A stretch of DNA of 51,619 bases from Bacteroidales bacterium (GTDB lineage Bacteria; Bacteroidota; Bacteroidia; Bacteroidales; 4484-276): contig DASRND010000026.1 of NCBI GenBank assembly GCA_035647615.1, positions 1-51,619 of the forward strand. The letters run 5' to 3'. Position 1 is the stretch's first letter, and every line of letters begins with the position of its first letter. Below the pieces are notes generated by a model, which searched no databases, was not told the DNA's origin, and worked only from the letters and a program-made list of their open reading frames with translations. Shown piece by piece: positions 23,129 through 32,213 of this stretch. Made by a program: the position numbers and the translations under genes.

Positions 23129-25330
23129 CTATTTCAGGATAAGCTTTTTGATGTAGGAAGTTTTCTCGTCTTTTATTTTCACAATATAGATTCCGCGAGG
23201 CAGATGGCTCAGATCGAGCTGAGCGTTTCCGGAGATGATTTGCTCGGTTTTTATTTCGCCCTGCGCATTGACTACCTGCACCTGGTAACTTTCGTTATTC
23301 CCTCTAAAGTTAACAATTCCGGTGGAAGGATTGGGATGAATCTGCACCAGCTCTTGCCCGTAGTCTGCCACTCCGGTCGAAGACATCTTCATGGTTTTCA
23401 GCATCGAAAGCCCATCATCAGTAAAATAACCGTCAGCGCAAGGCATCTGCTGATCGTATTCTACCAGCAGGGTCGAAATATTTCCCGTTTGCATATCAAA
23501 TAATTTATACTGCATCTCTTCTCCCGCTGCAAATCCTTCGATTTCTGTGGAAGAAGGCTCATCGCCAAAAGCAGTAATGGCAACACTGTGCTGTTTATCG
23601 CCAATGCTGCTCAATCCGGCGCAAGTACCGTTGGCCGCAAATATGCCTACGATGCTTTCGGCGGGCAGTAGTTCCATCGCTTCTGTGCTAATAGCGATGG
23701 TATGTGTTGTGGCTGTGTTAACAGGATTTTCCCACGGAATATTTTCAAAATCGTGTACATAATGTTGTTGCACATTTGCAGTTTGTTTGAAGTTTTCGCC
23801 ATCGCTGTAGGTAATGCTTGCTGCCGATGTCATCAACACAAAATAAGCCTTTCCGGGTTCGAGTACCTGCAGCGATTGTACACCTGCTGCCGGCCAATAG
23901 ACCCTACTGCCTGCAACTTCTTTTACGATGGTAAGTTTATTCATTACCGGCGAAAACACTTCCGACAACAATACATTGGTTCCGCTGAGCACCGGAACGA
24001 TGTTCCATCCCGCGGCCAGGTTGACGGTTGGATTGGTGAGCGGGCAGCCCAACATCGGCAGATACACATCCTGATCTACTTTAATTTTATAGCCTTTGGT
24101 TGGCGTCCATACCAGCATGTTGTTGATGCCGGCACCCGGGTAATACATCTTGGTCATGTCCTGCAATATCACTAAATGATCCAGGATGGGACTCATCACA
24201 TTGGTAATAATTGATGATTTGGGAACCGTATAACTCGACAGGCCACTCCAGCCTTGTGGAATCAAAATCTGGTTATCCATTTTTCCTTGTAGTCCCTTGG
24301 CAATGTGCATTCCCAAAGGCATCCATTTATTATTCGTTTGTAATCCAGGGCCCGATATAAACGTTGGCGTTGCCGGAAATACTATGCCTCCCAAAGCATA
24401 AGAGTAAACTTTCCATCGCATGGTTTCTCCCCAAGCAAAGCCATCTTTTTCGGGGGTGTAGGTGTCGATGCCCATGGCGGACATAAATGCGTTGGAATGG
24501 TTAGACCATATACCACAGCCGCCACATTTCTCTTTTCCGTTATCATCGAGATAAAAAACACCAATGTAATCACCGGCCTGAATGACGTCTCCGCAAATGT
24601 TGGGTTGTGCTGTAACCTCAATAGATATAAAGGCTGGGTTGCCGGTATTAATAAATTCAAAATCGGGAGGTACCGGTTTATAATAATCTACACCCTGAAA
24701 ATCTACATTTTCATGGCTGGAGTTAAGACTGTTAAAATCGATTTTATCAGGGATAAAATAGTGATTATTCAAAGTTGGTGATATGCTGTTCGTCCAGCAA
24801 GGTTTCTTCGTTATGCTGTACTCACCAAATTCATTGGTGACCACTTTTTTGGCCTCGCCCAGGTCGATGGATTTGTTGGCTATGGGTGTGCCGTCGGTGT
24901 AGGTAAAGGTTCCTGAAATCGTGAACACCTCGGTGTAGGTGTGAATAAAATCCTGGTTAAAGTAATTAGAGGTGATGTTGGTATAGCTGCGTTGGGGTGG
25001 GTCATAAGATTCGAAACCCTCACAATACACCGGAGTAACTGTACCCGACCAGTTGCGGGGCAATGTAATGGAATAGTAGCCGGTGTCATTGGTAACAACG
25101 GCGCCACCTTGAGGCTCAAAAATTACGGTAACTCCTTTAAATGGGGAGTTCCAGGCATTTCGAAACACCTTTCCTGAAATGGTTAGCTCGAAGCGCTCCT
25201 TTTGTAGAATGGTAGGATCGGTAACGGTGGCAGCATCGCCTTCCGGTGCCGCCGACAATTCGAGTGCTGCAGTTATAAAAGCCAGAGTAAACAGAACGTG
25301 CAGAAGTATGGTAATTGGTTTCCTTGTCAT
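23129..25330 (-). CDS. T9SS-exported protein with carboxypeptidase-regulatory-like domains
   Basis: The 733-aa protein has an N-terminal signal sequence (ITILLHVLFTLAFITAALELSA). Two consecutive transthyretin-like domains (ISGKVF...GVTVIF...GYYSITLP and ISGTFTYTDGTPIANKSI...GEYSITK) follow over about 45-215. The middle holds an internally duplicated unit (GWSGLSSY...LDHLVILQD...PGAGINNM and GWNIVPVL...MNKLTIVKE...AAGVQSL), and a 'GVF/GIF...C-G' module occurs twice. A T9SS type A sorting domain (HPNPSTGIVNF... to KKLILK) ends the chain. No catalytic motif is visible; it may be a surface-binding or structural protein. It is transcribed alone, with TAAATTTG on the minus strand at 25382-25389 about 52 nt upstream as a possible -7 box. 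Confidence 0.8.
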   Translation of the reverse strand: MTRKPITILLHVLFTLAFITAALELSAAPEGDAATVTDPTILQKERFELTISGKVFRNAWNSPFKGVTVIFEPQGGAVVTNDTGYYSITLPRNWSGTVTPVYCEGFESYDPPQRSYTNITSNYFNQDFIHTYTEVFTISGTFTYTDGTPIANKSIDLGEAKKVVTNEFGEYSITKKPCWTNSISPTLNNHYFIPDKIDFNSLNSSHENVDFQGVDYYKPVPPDFEFINTGNPAFISIEVTAQPNICGDVIQAGDYIGVFYLDDNGKEKCGGCGIWSNHSNAFMSAMGIDTYTPEKDGFAWGETMRWKVYSYALGGIVFPATPTFISGPGLQTNNKWMPLGMHIAKGLQGKMDNQILIPQGWSGLSSYTVPKSSIITNVMSPILDHLVILQDMTKMYYPGAGINNMLVWTPTKGYKIKVDQDVYLPMLGCPLTNPTVNLAAGWNIVPVLSGTNVLLSEVFSPVMNKLTIVKEVAGSRVYWPAAGVQSLQVLEPGKAYFVLMTSAASITYSDGENFKQTANVQQHYVHDFENIPWENPVNTATTHTIAISTEAMELLPAESIVGIFAANGTCAGLSSIGDKQHSVAITAFGDEPSSTEIEGFAAGEEMQYKLFDMQTGNISTLLVEYDQQMPCADGYFTDDGLSMLKTMKMSSTGVADYGQELVQIHPNPSTGIVNFRGNNESYQVQVVNAQGEIKTEQIISGNAQLDLSHLPRGIYIVKIKDEKTSYIKKLILK

Positions 25331-25501
25331 AATAAGATTTTTTTAAATATTTACTAGAGGCAAGTTTGTTAATTTTGAGTACAAATTTAAAAACATTTCC
25401 AAAGAAATGGAAGGATTATTAAGAAATAAAACAATGGATTCCACTCATAATTAATCCCTTTGGTGCGTGAAGTTACTATTGGTAAGCTTTACGGTAGAAA
25501 T

Positions 25502-25549
25502 AAAAAAACTGCCCGCAGCCAAAAAAATTTCCTACGGACAGTTTTTTTT
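25502..25549 (-). terminator. Terminator of the 25573 gene
   Basis: Minus-strand stem AAAACTG-CCG / CGG-CAGTTTT with small bulges and a T run, 25 nt after the stop at 25573. It probably ends the whole leftward cluster 35798-25573. Confidence 0.75.
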
Positions 25550-25572
25550 GTTAAAAAATTAACGTTTCCGAT

Positions 25573-28500
25573 TTATTTTCGGATAACGACTTTCCGAATT
25601 AGATTGATGGCGTCGCCCTGAACGCTGATAAAATAAATGCCTTCAGGCTTGCTGTTTAAGTTTATATCAATTGTCTTACTACCATTCACCACCACGTTGT
25701 TGAGCGCGTAAATTTCACTTCCCAGTGTGCTGAACATGCGCAAATCTACCGGCTGGCTGTTGCGCGATTTGATAACAACCTGAAAGTTACCTGCGGATGG
25801 ATTGGGGAAAACGCTCACTGACCATTGGTCTTCGAGTTCAGAAATACCAATGCAGGCATCGAAGGTAATCGTTATGGCGTCGCTGTTGACACAGGTAAAG
25901 ACATCAGTAACTTCTACCCAGATTTCTTTTTCACCCAATCCTACGCCGGTGCTGTCGACCTGAATGGTTTGTGTGGTTTCTCCGGTCGACCAAAGATATG
26001 TGGCACCGGGGTTGCCAGCATCGAGAATAATGAAATGGTTGGCGCAGATGGTATCGTTTGGTCCCAGATCTACTGTGGGGAGTTCGTGCATAGTCACGTT
26101 CAGCGGCTCAGACATTTCACCTTCACCGCAGTTGTTTATGGCAGATACCATCAGGGTAACATCACCGCTGAAATTTTCGTCCCAGGTTAGTATAGCGGTA
26201 AGGCCATTGTTTTCGAGCGCTCCTGCTTCAGCAGGATACATGTCCCAAATGTAGTCTGTGGCGCCAATAATACCAGTGGTGGCAAAAACAGTTTGTACTT
26301 CGCCCATACATGCCGAGGTAGCTCCCACCGGAGTGGCCGGTGCGCTGGGAGCAAAGTTCACAACTACCATTACCTGTCCATCGATGTTGGATGTGCCATC
26401 GGATACTTCCACAAAATAGGTGGTGGTTTCGGAGGGAGAAACAACGGGGTTCTCAAGCGTCGAAGTAAATCCTGCGGGCTGTGAGGTCCACAGGTAGCTG
26501 TAAGTGCCTGTTCCGCCGGTTACATTGGCATCGAGTTCACTGGTTTCGCCTTCGCAAATGGTTGATGGATTTGCAGCCACATTGAGTGCCATCGGAAATC
26601 CTTCGCCAACGTTCAACGTTACCGGAACATCAAGTTCAAGTACATCGGGGTCGTTGCTTTCAATTTTTACGTTACCGTAATAGGTTCCCTGTTCCAGGTC
26701 TGTTGCGTCAAACAGCACTGCTATTGTCTGCGTGTTGCCCGGAGCAATGGTATCAGTAATTCTTTCAACGAGCATCCATCCCGAAACATTTATGGTATAG
26801 TCTTCTACTTCGCCATAGCTTGAGTTGCCGCAAGGGTTAGGAGCTGAAGAATAGGTCATCCTGACGCGCATCCGCTTTTCGCCACTCTGGGTTCCCTGTG
26901 GAACGGTAATTTGGCCGGTAAAGGTTTGTCCCCCTCCATTGCTCGTCAATACGAACTCTTCGTCACTACCCGTTTCAAACTCAAGATTGCTGTTCCAGTC
27001 AACCCATACGGTGACCTTATCGCTCGACCAGGCATTGCCGTTGGTAACTACGATGCTCTCGCTGGCACCCACTTCGAGGTCGGTACTTTGATCGGTGTAG
27101 TCAGCTACACCTGCCTGCCAGCTGCTGCTGTTGTCGATTTCGCCAAAGCTTACTTTGGAAATGTACTCATCCTGGTAGGTGGTTGAAGCCGGACAATAAT
27201 CGCGTCCGCGGATGGGCTCGGTGGAGGAGGATACATCGTAAATCAAATTCAATTGGCCGGTATTTTCTACTGTGATATATCTGGTAGAAGTGCCCAGCAG
27301 CGGGAGGTTCTCGACGATTGCGGCTGGTTCCACAGCAATGTGTGCATCGCCCCATTGTGCCGTTGCCGACGGTCCTGATGATTCGCCTTCAGAGTGCATG
27401 GCGGTAACTTTGTATTTAAAAATGCCATAGTCAGGCAAGTTGTCGGTAAAAGTGAAATCTTCGGTTGTTCCTACTTCAAAACCATTGCGGTAAACGATAA
27501 AATATTCGAATGTAGAAATGGGTTCAAAAGTCCATTGCAGATCTACCGCGCCGCTTTCAAAAGTCACTGCTGCAGTAAGGTTGGCCGGACGTGCCAGGCT
27601 GTTGGTTTCGTATGGCGAGGTGTAGGACATGGTGACGCCGTTGCGGTTGTCGGTCCATACCGGATATACACGGCCATCGCGGGCAGAAATGCCCAGATAA
27701 TCACCCATGTATCCACCGGCCAGGCCAGGGATGGGTGAAGGAGTAAAGTCGGTGTCGCTTACGCGGAAATCTTCCCAGGTGTCGCCACCATCAAAAGAGT
27801 TGGCACACCACACTTCACATTTATTGCCACCCACATTGCGGTCGTCATAAAAAATTACACTTAGTGCACCGGTTATCGGGTCGCAGGTAATCCAGGGGAA
27901 ATAATGCTCATATCCCTGGCCCATTGCATCCTGATTCACACGGATTGGTTCCGACCAGGTTGCTCCTTCGTCGGTAGAGCGGATCATGTAAATATCGATA
28001 TCATTGCCCGTGTTAACGCCGGGGACGCCAATGTTTGTCCATACGATATAAAGGGCGCCGTCACCGCTGATGTCGCAGGCCATGGATGGGAATGAGTTAA
28101 CGCGGTGGTTCTTGCTGGTTTCGGAGATACGGATGCCGCGAATGTTGCTGATGATGCGGGTAGCGGGCAGATAGGTTGCTCCTCCGTCGAGGGATTTGGC
28201 AAAGCCCATGGATTTTTCGTCGGTGGGCCAGCCATCATAGATTGCCCATAACACATACACTTGCCCGTCAGGCCCTGTCTGGATATTGACACCCTGGTTA
28301 TGACTTCCGGCGTTTACCTGCGAACTGATGTTAATGGCACCCGAGTAGCTGATACCGTGATTTGTCGAGCGTGCAATCTCAATTTCCGAATCGTTGGAGC
28401 CGCCAAAGTCGGTCCATGCCGAATAAAGATATCCCTGGTAAGGGCTGGTGGGACTGTTGTCGATCCACATGTGGTTTTTGTCGAGTAGTGAGGAGCCGGC

Positions 28501-29109
28501 GCCGGCATCTACCAGCACAGCAGTCCAGGTCTCGCCATCATCGGAGTAAGAAACCCCCTGCCCGCCATTGCTGTGGATATATCCCACATATTGGCGTCCG
28601 GTGAGGCTGATGGCTGTAGTCGGGTCGCCGGAGTTGGCTCCGCCGGCTCCGAGTAATGAGCCACCCCAGGTAGCGCCAAAGTCGTAAGAAAAGAAATAGT
28701 TGGCGCCATACAATTGGCCTACAGGATTCTGCGTGGAGTTGTTCGATTGTAATACGTGTTCAGGATCGGTAGGGTTTACGAATACAGAGTTCTCACTTTG
28801 GGTGGAGTTTTCGGTTGTTACAGGCACGTCTGGTGAATCGTCGCGCCAAACACTTTTAGCAGCAATGCGGCTGCCTTTGTAGATACCGCGCGGCACTTCC
28901 CGGTGTGGTTCTACCGGCGTCAGACCCAGTTCGGCGACTTTGCGCCAATAGCGCATATTATCAACACGTGTGTCGAGGACGTCGTAAGGATAGTATTTTC
29001 CATCCTTGTAGAGTCCGCTTCCTGTTTTCTCTCCCTTGTCCTGTCCATAGCTGGCTATCGACAATACAAATAGCGAAATAATAAATAGGATCGTTGTAGT
29101 TTTTTTCAT
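25573..29109 (-). CDS. BNR/Asp-box, FnIII, GEVED and PKD-like protein with T9SS tail
   Basis: The 1178-aa secreted protein has a signal peptide (TTTILFIISLFVLSIASYGQ). Residues about 90-510 form a sialidase-like beta-propeller with repeated Asp-boxes (SDDGETW, STDEGATW, SFDGGDTW). I do not see the arginine triad or FRIP motif of true sialidases, so hydrolase activity is not supported. A fibronectin type III domain follows (about 520-610), then a GEVED domain near 660-790 (VDWNSNLEF, YGEVEDYTI), Ig-like and PKD-like domains, and a T9SS tail (FPNPSAGNF to RKVVIRK). It lies 50 nt after the M14 gene at 29160, in the same direction, and likely shares its transcript. Confidence 0.82.
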   Translation of the reverse strand: MKKTTTILFIISLFVLSIASYGQDKGEKTGSGLYKDGKYYPYDVLDTRVDNMRYWRKVAELGLTPVEPHREVPRGIYKGSRIAAKSVWRDDSPDVPVTTENSTQSENSVFVNPTDPEHVLQSNNSTQNPVGQLYGANYFFSYDFGATWGGSLLGAGGANSGDPTTAISLTGRQYVGYIHSNGGQGVSYSDDGETWTAVLVDAGAGSSLLDKNHMWIDNSPTSPYQGYLYSAWTDFGGSNDSEIEIARSTNHGISYSGAINISSQVNAGSHNQGVNIQTGPDGQVYVLWAIYDGWPTDEKSMGFAKSLDGGATYLPATRIISNIRGIRISETSKNHRVNSFPSMACDISGDGALYIVWTNIGVPGVNTGNDIDIYMIRSTDEGATWSEPIRVNQDAMGQGYEHYFPWITCDPITGALSVIFYDDRNVGGNKCEVWCANSFDGGDTWEDFRVSDTDFTPSPIPGLAGGYMGDYLGISARDGRVYPVWTDNRNGVTMSYTSPYETNSLARPANLTAAVTFESGAVDLQWTFEPISTFEYFIVYRNGFEVGTTEDFTFTDNLPDYGIFKYKVTAMHSEGESSGPSATAQWGDAHIAVEPAAIVENLPLLGTSTRYITVENTGQLNLIYDVSSSTEPIRGRDYCPASTTYQDEYISKVSFGEIDNSSSWQAGVADYTDQSTDLEVGASESIVVTNGNAWSSDKVTVWVDWNSNLEFETGSDEEFVLTSNGGGQTFTGQITVPQGTQSGEKRMRVRMTYSSAPNPCGNSSYGEVEDYTINVSGWMLVERITDTIAPGNTQTIAVLFDATDLEQGTYYGNVKIESNDPDVLELDVPVTLNVGEGFPMALNVAANPSTICEGETSELDANVTGGTGTYSYLWTSQPAGFTSTLENPVVSPSETTTYFVEVSDGTSNIDGQVMVVVNFAPSAPATPVGATSACMGEVQTVFATTGIIGATDYIWDMYPAEAGALENNGLTAILTWDENFSGDVTLMVSAINNCGEGEMSEPLNVTMHELPTVDLGPNDTICANHFIILDAGNPGATYLWSTGETTQTIQVDSTGVGLGEKEIWVEVTDVFTCVNSDAITITFDACIGISELEDQWSVSVFPNPSAGNFQVVIKSRNSQPVDLRMFSTLGSEIYALNNVVVNGSKTIDINLNSKPEGIYFISVQGDAINLIRKVVIRK

Positions 29110-29159
29110 TTTGAATACGAGTGTTTGTGGTGAGTTTACTTGTGAATTGATTTATATAA

Positions 29160-32114
29160 TTATTTGCTGATGATCAATTTGCGAACCTCTGAGAGATTAT
29201 CATTGTAAAATTCCAGCAAATACATTCCATTTTTCAATGAAGCGACATCAAGGGTGATGCTTTCGCTGTTGTTTGAATGTTCCTGTTGTAACATTAGTTT
29301 TCCGGTGACGGAGAAAATCTTGATGGTTGCTATTCCCGATGTCATCGTCGGCATAGTAATCATCAAATGATCGGAAGCGGGATTTGGCGTAATGCTAAAG
29401 CTGCCGGCAGAGGCCTCATTTATCGAGGTACAATCTTCTACTGTAACCACAAATTCATCCGAGAAATCGCCATAGCCACAATCGTTCAAGCCGCGCACTT
29501 TCAGGGTTGCCGTAGCAAAATATTCAGTCGACCAGTGTATGGTAATTTCGTTATCTGCCACTTCTTCTATTGTTCCGGCTTCGGCAGGAGTGAGTACCCA
29601 TTCATAGCTCAAGGCATCGGCAATGGGTTGGCAGCTGTAGGGGTAGAGATATCCGGCGCAAACTGGCGTTTCGCCGCTCAGGCCATCGGCCATAGCAGGC
29701 AACGGGAGTATGGTGAGCAGCAGATTGTCAGCATCGCTGTTGCCCTGGCTATCGGCAGCCGTAAGGGTAAGCGTAACATTTCCTGTGTTAATATCCGCAG
29801 TACCCGGCGTATAGATAGCCTGCAGGCTTTGAATGTTGTTAAAGGTTCCGTCGCCGGAAGTAGTCCAGATTATGGTTTCGTAATAGCTGGCTGTACCGTT
29901 GCATTGGTAAGTTTCGCTTTCGCAGATTTCGCCGTTGGCGCCTGCATTGGCATTAACGGTGGCCGCAGGTGGAAACTCGATGTAATCGATCCACCCGCAA
30001 TCGCTGCCCGAAGCTACATACATGTCTTTTTCGTAAGACCATTTAAAAGTGTGTGTTCCGGCCGTTACATTATAAGAATACGGTGCCCAATCCTGCTGTC
30101 CCGACCACGAATCTTTCAATTGATTATCGATATAAAACTTCAGTAAATCATATCCCGACTCCGAAGATACTTTGCGATAAAAAGAAACGGTGCCTCCGGT
30201 GGCCACATCCATGGTGTAAATCATCTGTGAAGAGCTGTTGTTGCCAATGCTCCCTGAGCGTGCTGAATTTTGGCCATCCCACGAAACGTTATTATCAATA
30301 ACCCAGTTGGCGTTTCCTCCAAAAGTCCAGTTCGGTCCAAAGCTGCCTTCTTCAAAACTAATGGCAAAGCTTTCTGTCAGTTCGAAGTTTACAATATTGT
30401 TGTCGGGAGTGATTGTCACTTCCTGTATGACGGTGGCATAATCCTGCGCCCAAACTTTGATGGTGTAGGTATTTTCGAAAACTTCCGGAATGCTGTAGGA
30501 TCCATCCGAACCTGTAATTACAGGTTCCAAAGGTGTGTTGAAGATAGTAATGGTAGCACCCTCGATGGGTTCGCCATTGTCGGTGTCGGTAACTGTTCCT
30601 GATAAAGAAATAACTTGTGCGGGCACCAGTTGCACATCCAGGATGGTTTGCCCGTTGCTGGTGATGGCAACATTATTAAAAGTTTGCGAGATATATCCGA
30701 AAGCCGAAAAGGTCACGGTATAGCTATTATTCATCAACATGCGGTAATAGGCGCCAAAAGCAGCATTGCTCATGTAGGGCATACGGAACAAACCAGTGTT
30801 GTCGATTTCTGTAATAAACACTTCTGCCTCTACGGGATCACCAGTGGTAGCATTGGTTATATGTCCTGTCAACGTAGAATAGTTGATGCGGTTGAGCAGG
30901 ATCATAGCAGCGTTTATATTGTCCTGGGTAATCTGATACACCTGATTGGCTGGCGGGATAAATTGTGTTCCCAGTTCGACGGTATAGCCAAATATTCCGT
31001 GTTGCCCATACGCCCAGTCGTCGGTTCCGCCGGCGGCTGGATAAAGCTGCCAGGAGGACTGTGGTGTATAATGTCCGCCCGAGATGCCAGGAATTGCATT
31101 ACCTATCATGGTGGCCAGATTACCAATTGCAGCATCGTCGGGACCTGCTGCTCCGGTAGTATATCCGTAAGGCCACAACACCAGTTCGCTGTAGGTATGG
31201 TAAGAGATGCCTGCTACAAAATGACGCTCAGCCATCAGGTCGCGAATTGCCTGTAGCTCTGGCTCAGAGAAAGCTTCCGGGCCGCAGTAGGTTTCATTGC
31301 CCGGATCAAAAGATGTACCTTCGGTGCCCCATTGCCAGCCGTAGTTGCGGTTGGGGTCTACACCGTCAGGATAACTATTCCAATTGCCTTGTGTCACGGT
31401 TCCATTGCCGTCGTTGTCGCGAATGTTCTTGCGCCAGTTCATGTCTATTTGATTCAGCACTATTTCATGGCCATCGGGATTAACGATGGGTACAAACCAA
31501 ATCTCTTTGCTGTTCACATTTGCGGTAATCTCCGGGTCGGTGCCGTAATTATCGATAATATGATTTAAAACATACATGGCTACTTCGGTGCTCAGTGGTT
31601 CGCGGGCATGGTGCGCTCCAAAATAATAAACGGCAGGCTCGTCTTCGTCCAGCTCCACGTTGTCCGACACCTTCATGGCCCAAATGTCGTGCTGGTATGC
31701 GCTGTAGTTGCCATAGCCTTCGTTGTAGTAAACTTTGCCGTGGCTGTCGCCGATGTCGATCAACTTGCAGATGTCGGGATGGTCGGCAGCAATTTGCTGC
31801 AGCTCCTGAAGCGTTTCGGCATACGTACGATATCCGGCGATGTCGTCAACATTTCCCAGGTTGGCAGCCATTTCAGCTTCGGTGCTTACCACCTTCACAT
31901 CATAACCTTGTTGTAGAAATGTTTCCACTTCAGTTTCCCAAACTACCAGGTCAAGATATTTTCCGGGTACAAATGACGCCACATCGTAATCTGCATTATT
32001 AAAAGTTTTAACCGTCATCGGGTCAGGATTGTTGAATCGGATGACCACGTGTTGCTGAGCCTGAACGAAAAGCGTAAGCGTGAGCGCAAAGAGCAGTGAG
32101 AAAAGATATTTCAT
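29160..32114 (-). CDS. Secreted M14 zinc carboxypeptidase with T9SS tail
   Basis: The 984-aa protein has a signal peptide (MKYLFSLLFALTLTLFVQAQ) and a propeptide-like region to about 90. The M14 catalytic domain covers about 95-415: zinc ligands H169 and E172 (AHHAREP), PNRN substrate-binding residues near 254-257, third ligand H306 (ISYHTYSE) and catalytic E380 (YTVELGTQF). It would remove C-terminal residues from peptides outside the cell. Then come two transthyretin-like domains, a jelly-roll domain with WTFGG...WDGQNSARSG, Ig- and PKD-like domains, and a T9SS tail (TPNPASDHL to RKLIISK). It is the middle gene of a three-gene cluster, 99 nt after the other M14 gene. Confidence 0.9.
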   Translation of the reverse strand: MKYLFSLLFALTLTLFVQAQQHVVIRFNNPDPMTVKTFNNADYDVASFVPGKYLDLVVWETEVETFLQQGYDVKVVSTEAEMAANLGNVDDIAGYRTYAETLQELQQIAADHPDICKLIDIGDSHGKVYYNEGYGNYSAYQHDIWAMKVSDNVELDEDEPAVYYFGAHHAREPLSTEVAMYVLNHIIDNYGTDPEITANVNSKEIWFVPIVNPDGHEIVLNQIDMNWRKNIRDNDGNGTVTQGNWNSYPDGVDPNRNYGWQWGTEGTSFDPGNETYCGPEAFSEPELQAIRDLMAERHFVAGISYHTYSELVLWPYGYTTGAAGPDDAAIGNLATMIGNAIPGISGGHYTPQSSWQLYPAAGGTDDWAYGQHGIFGYTVELGTQFIPPANQVYQITQDNINAAMILLNRINYSTLTGHITNATTGDPVEAEVFITEIDNTGLFRMPYMSNAAFGAYYRMLMNNSYTVTFSAFGYISQTFNNVAITSNGQTILDVQLVPAQVISLSGTVTDTDNGEPIEGATITIFNTPLEPVITGSDGSYSIPEVFENTYTIKVWAQDYATVIQEVTITPDNNIVNFELTESFAISFEEGSFGPNWTFGGNANWVIDNNVSWDGQNSARSGSIGNNSSSQMIYTMDVATGGTVSFYRKVSSESGYDLLKFYIDNQLKDSWSGQQDWAPYSYNVTAGTHTFKWSYEKDMYVASGSDCGWIDYIEFPPAATVNANAGANGEICESETYQCNGTASYYETIIWTTSGDGTFNNIQSLQAIYTPGTADINTGNVTLTLTAADSQGNSDADNLLLTILPLPAMADGLSGETPVCAGYLYPYSCQPIADALSYEWVLTPAEAGTIEEVADNEITIHWSTEYFATATLKVRGLNDCGYGDFSDEFVVTVEDCTSINEASAGSFSITPNPASDHLMITMPTMTSGIATIKIFSVTGKLMLQQEHSNNSESITLDVASLKNGMYLLEFYNDNLSEVRKLIISK

Positions 32115-32213
32115 TTTCGTAAAGTTTAAAGTTGAGTTTACAAAAGATAAAAGGAAAACATCGGCTTACGCCAAATGTCTTCCTTTGAAATAACCTGTTA
32201 TTATCCAAAAGGT

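Noticed and set aside
25573-29109. Annotation of the BNR protein as a sialidase
   Set aside because: Asp-boxes are present, but I could not find the FRIP motif, arginine triad or catalytic Tyr/Glu context, so only the fold is claimed.
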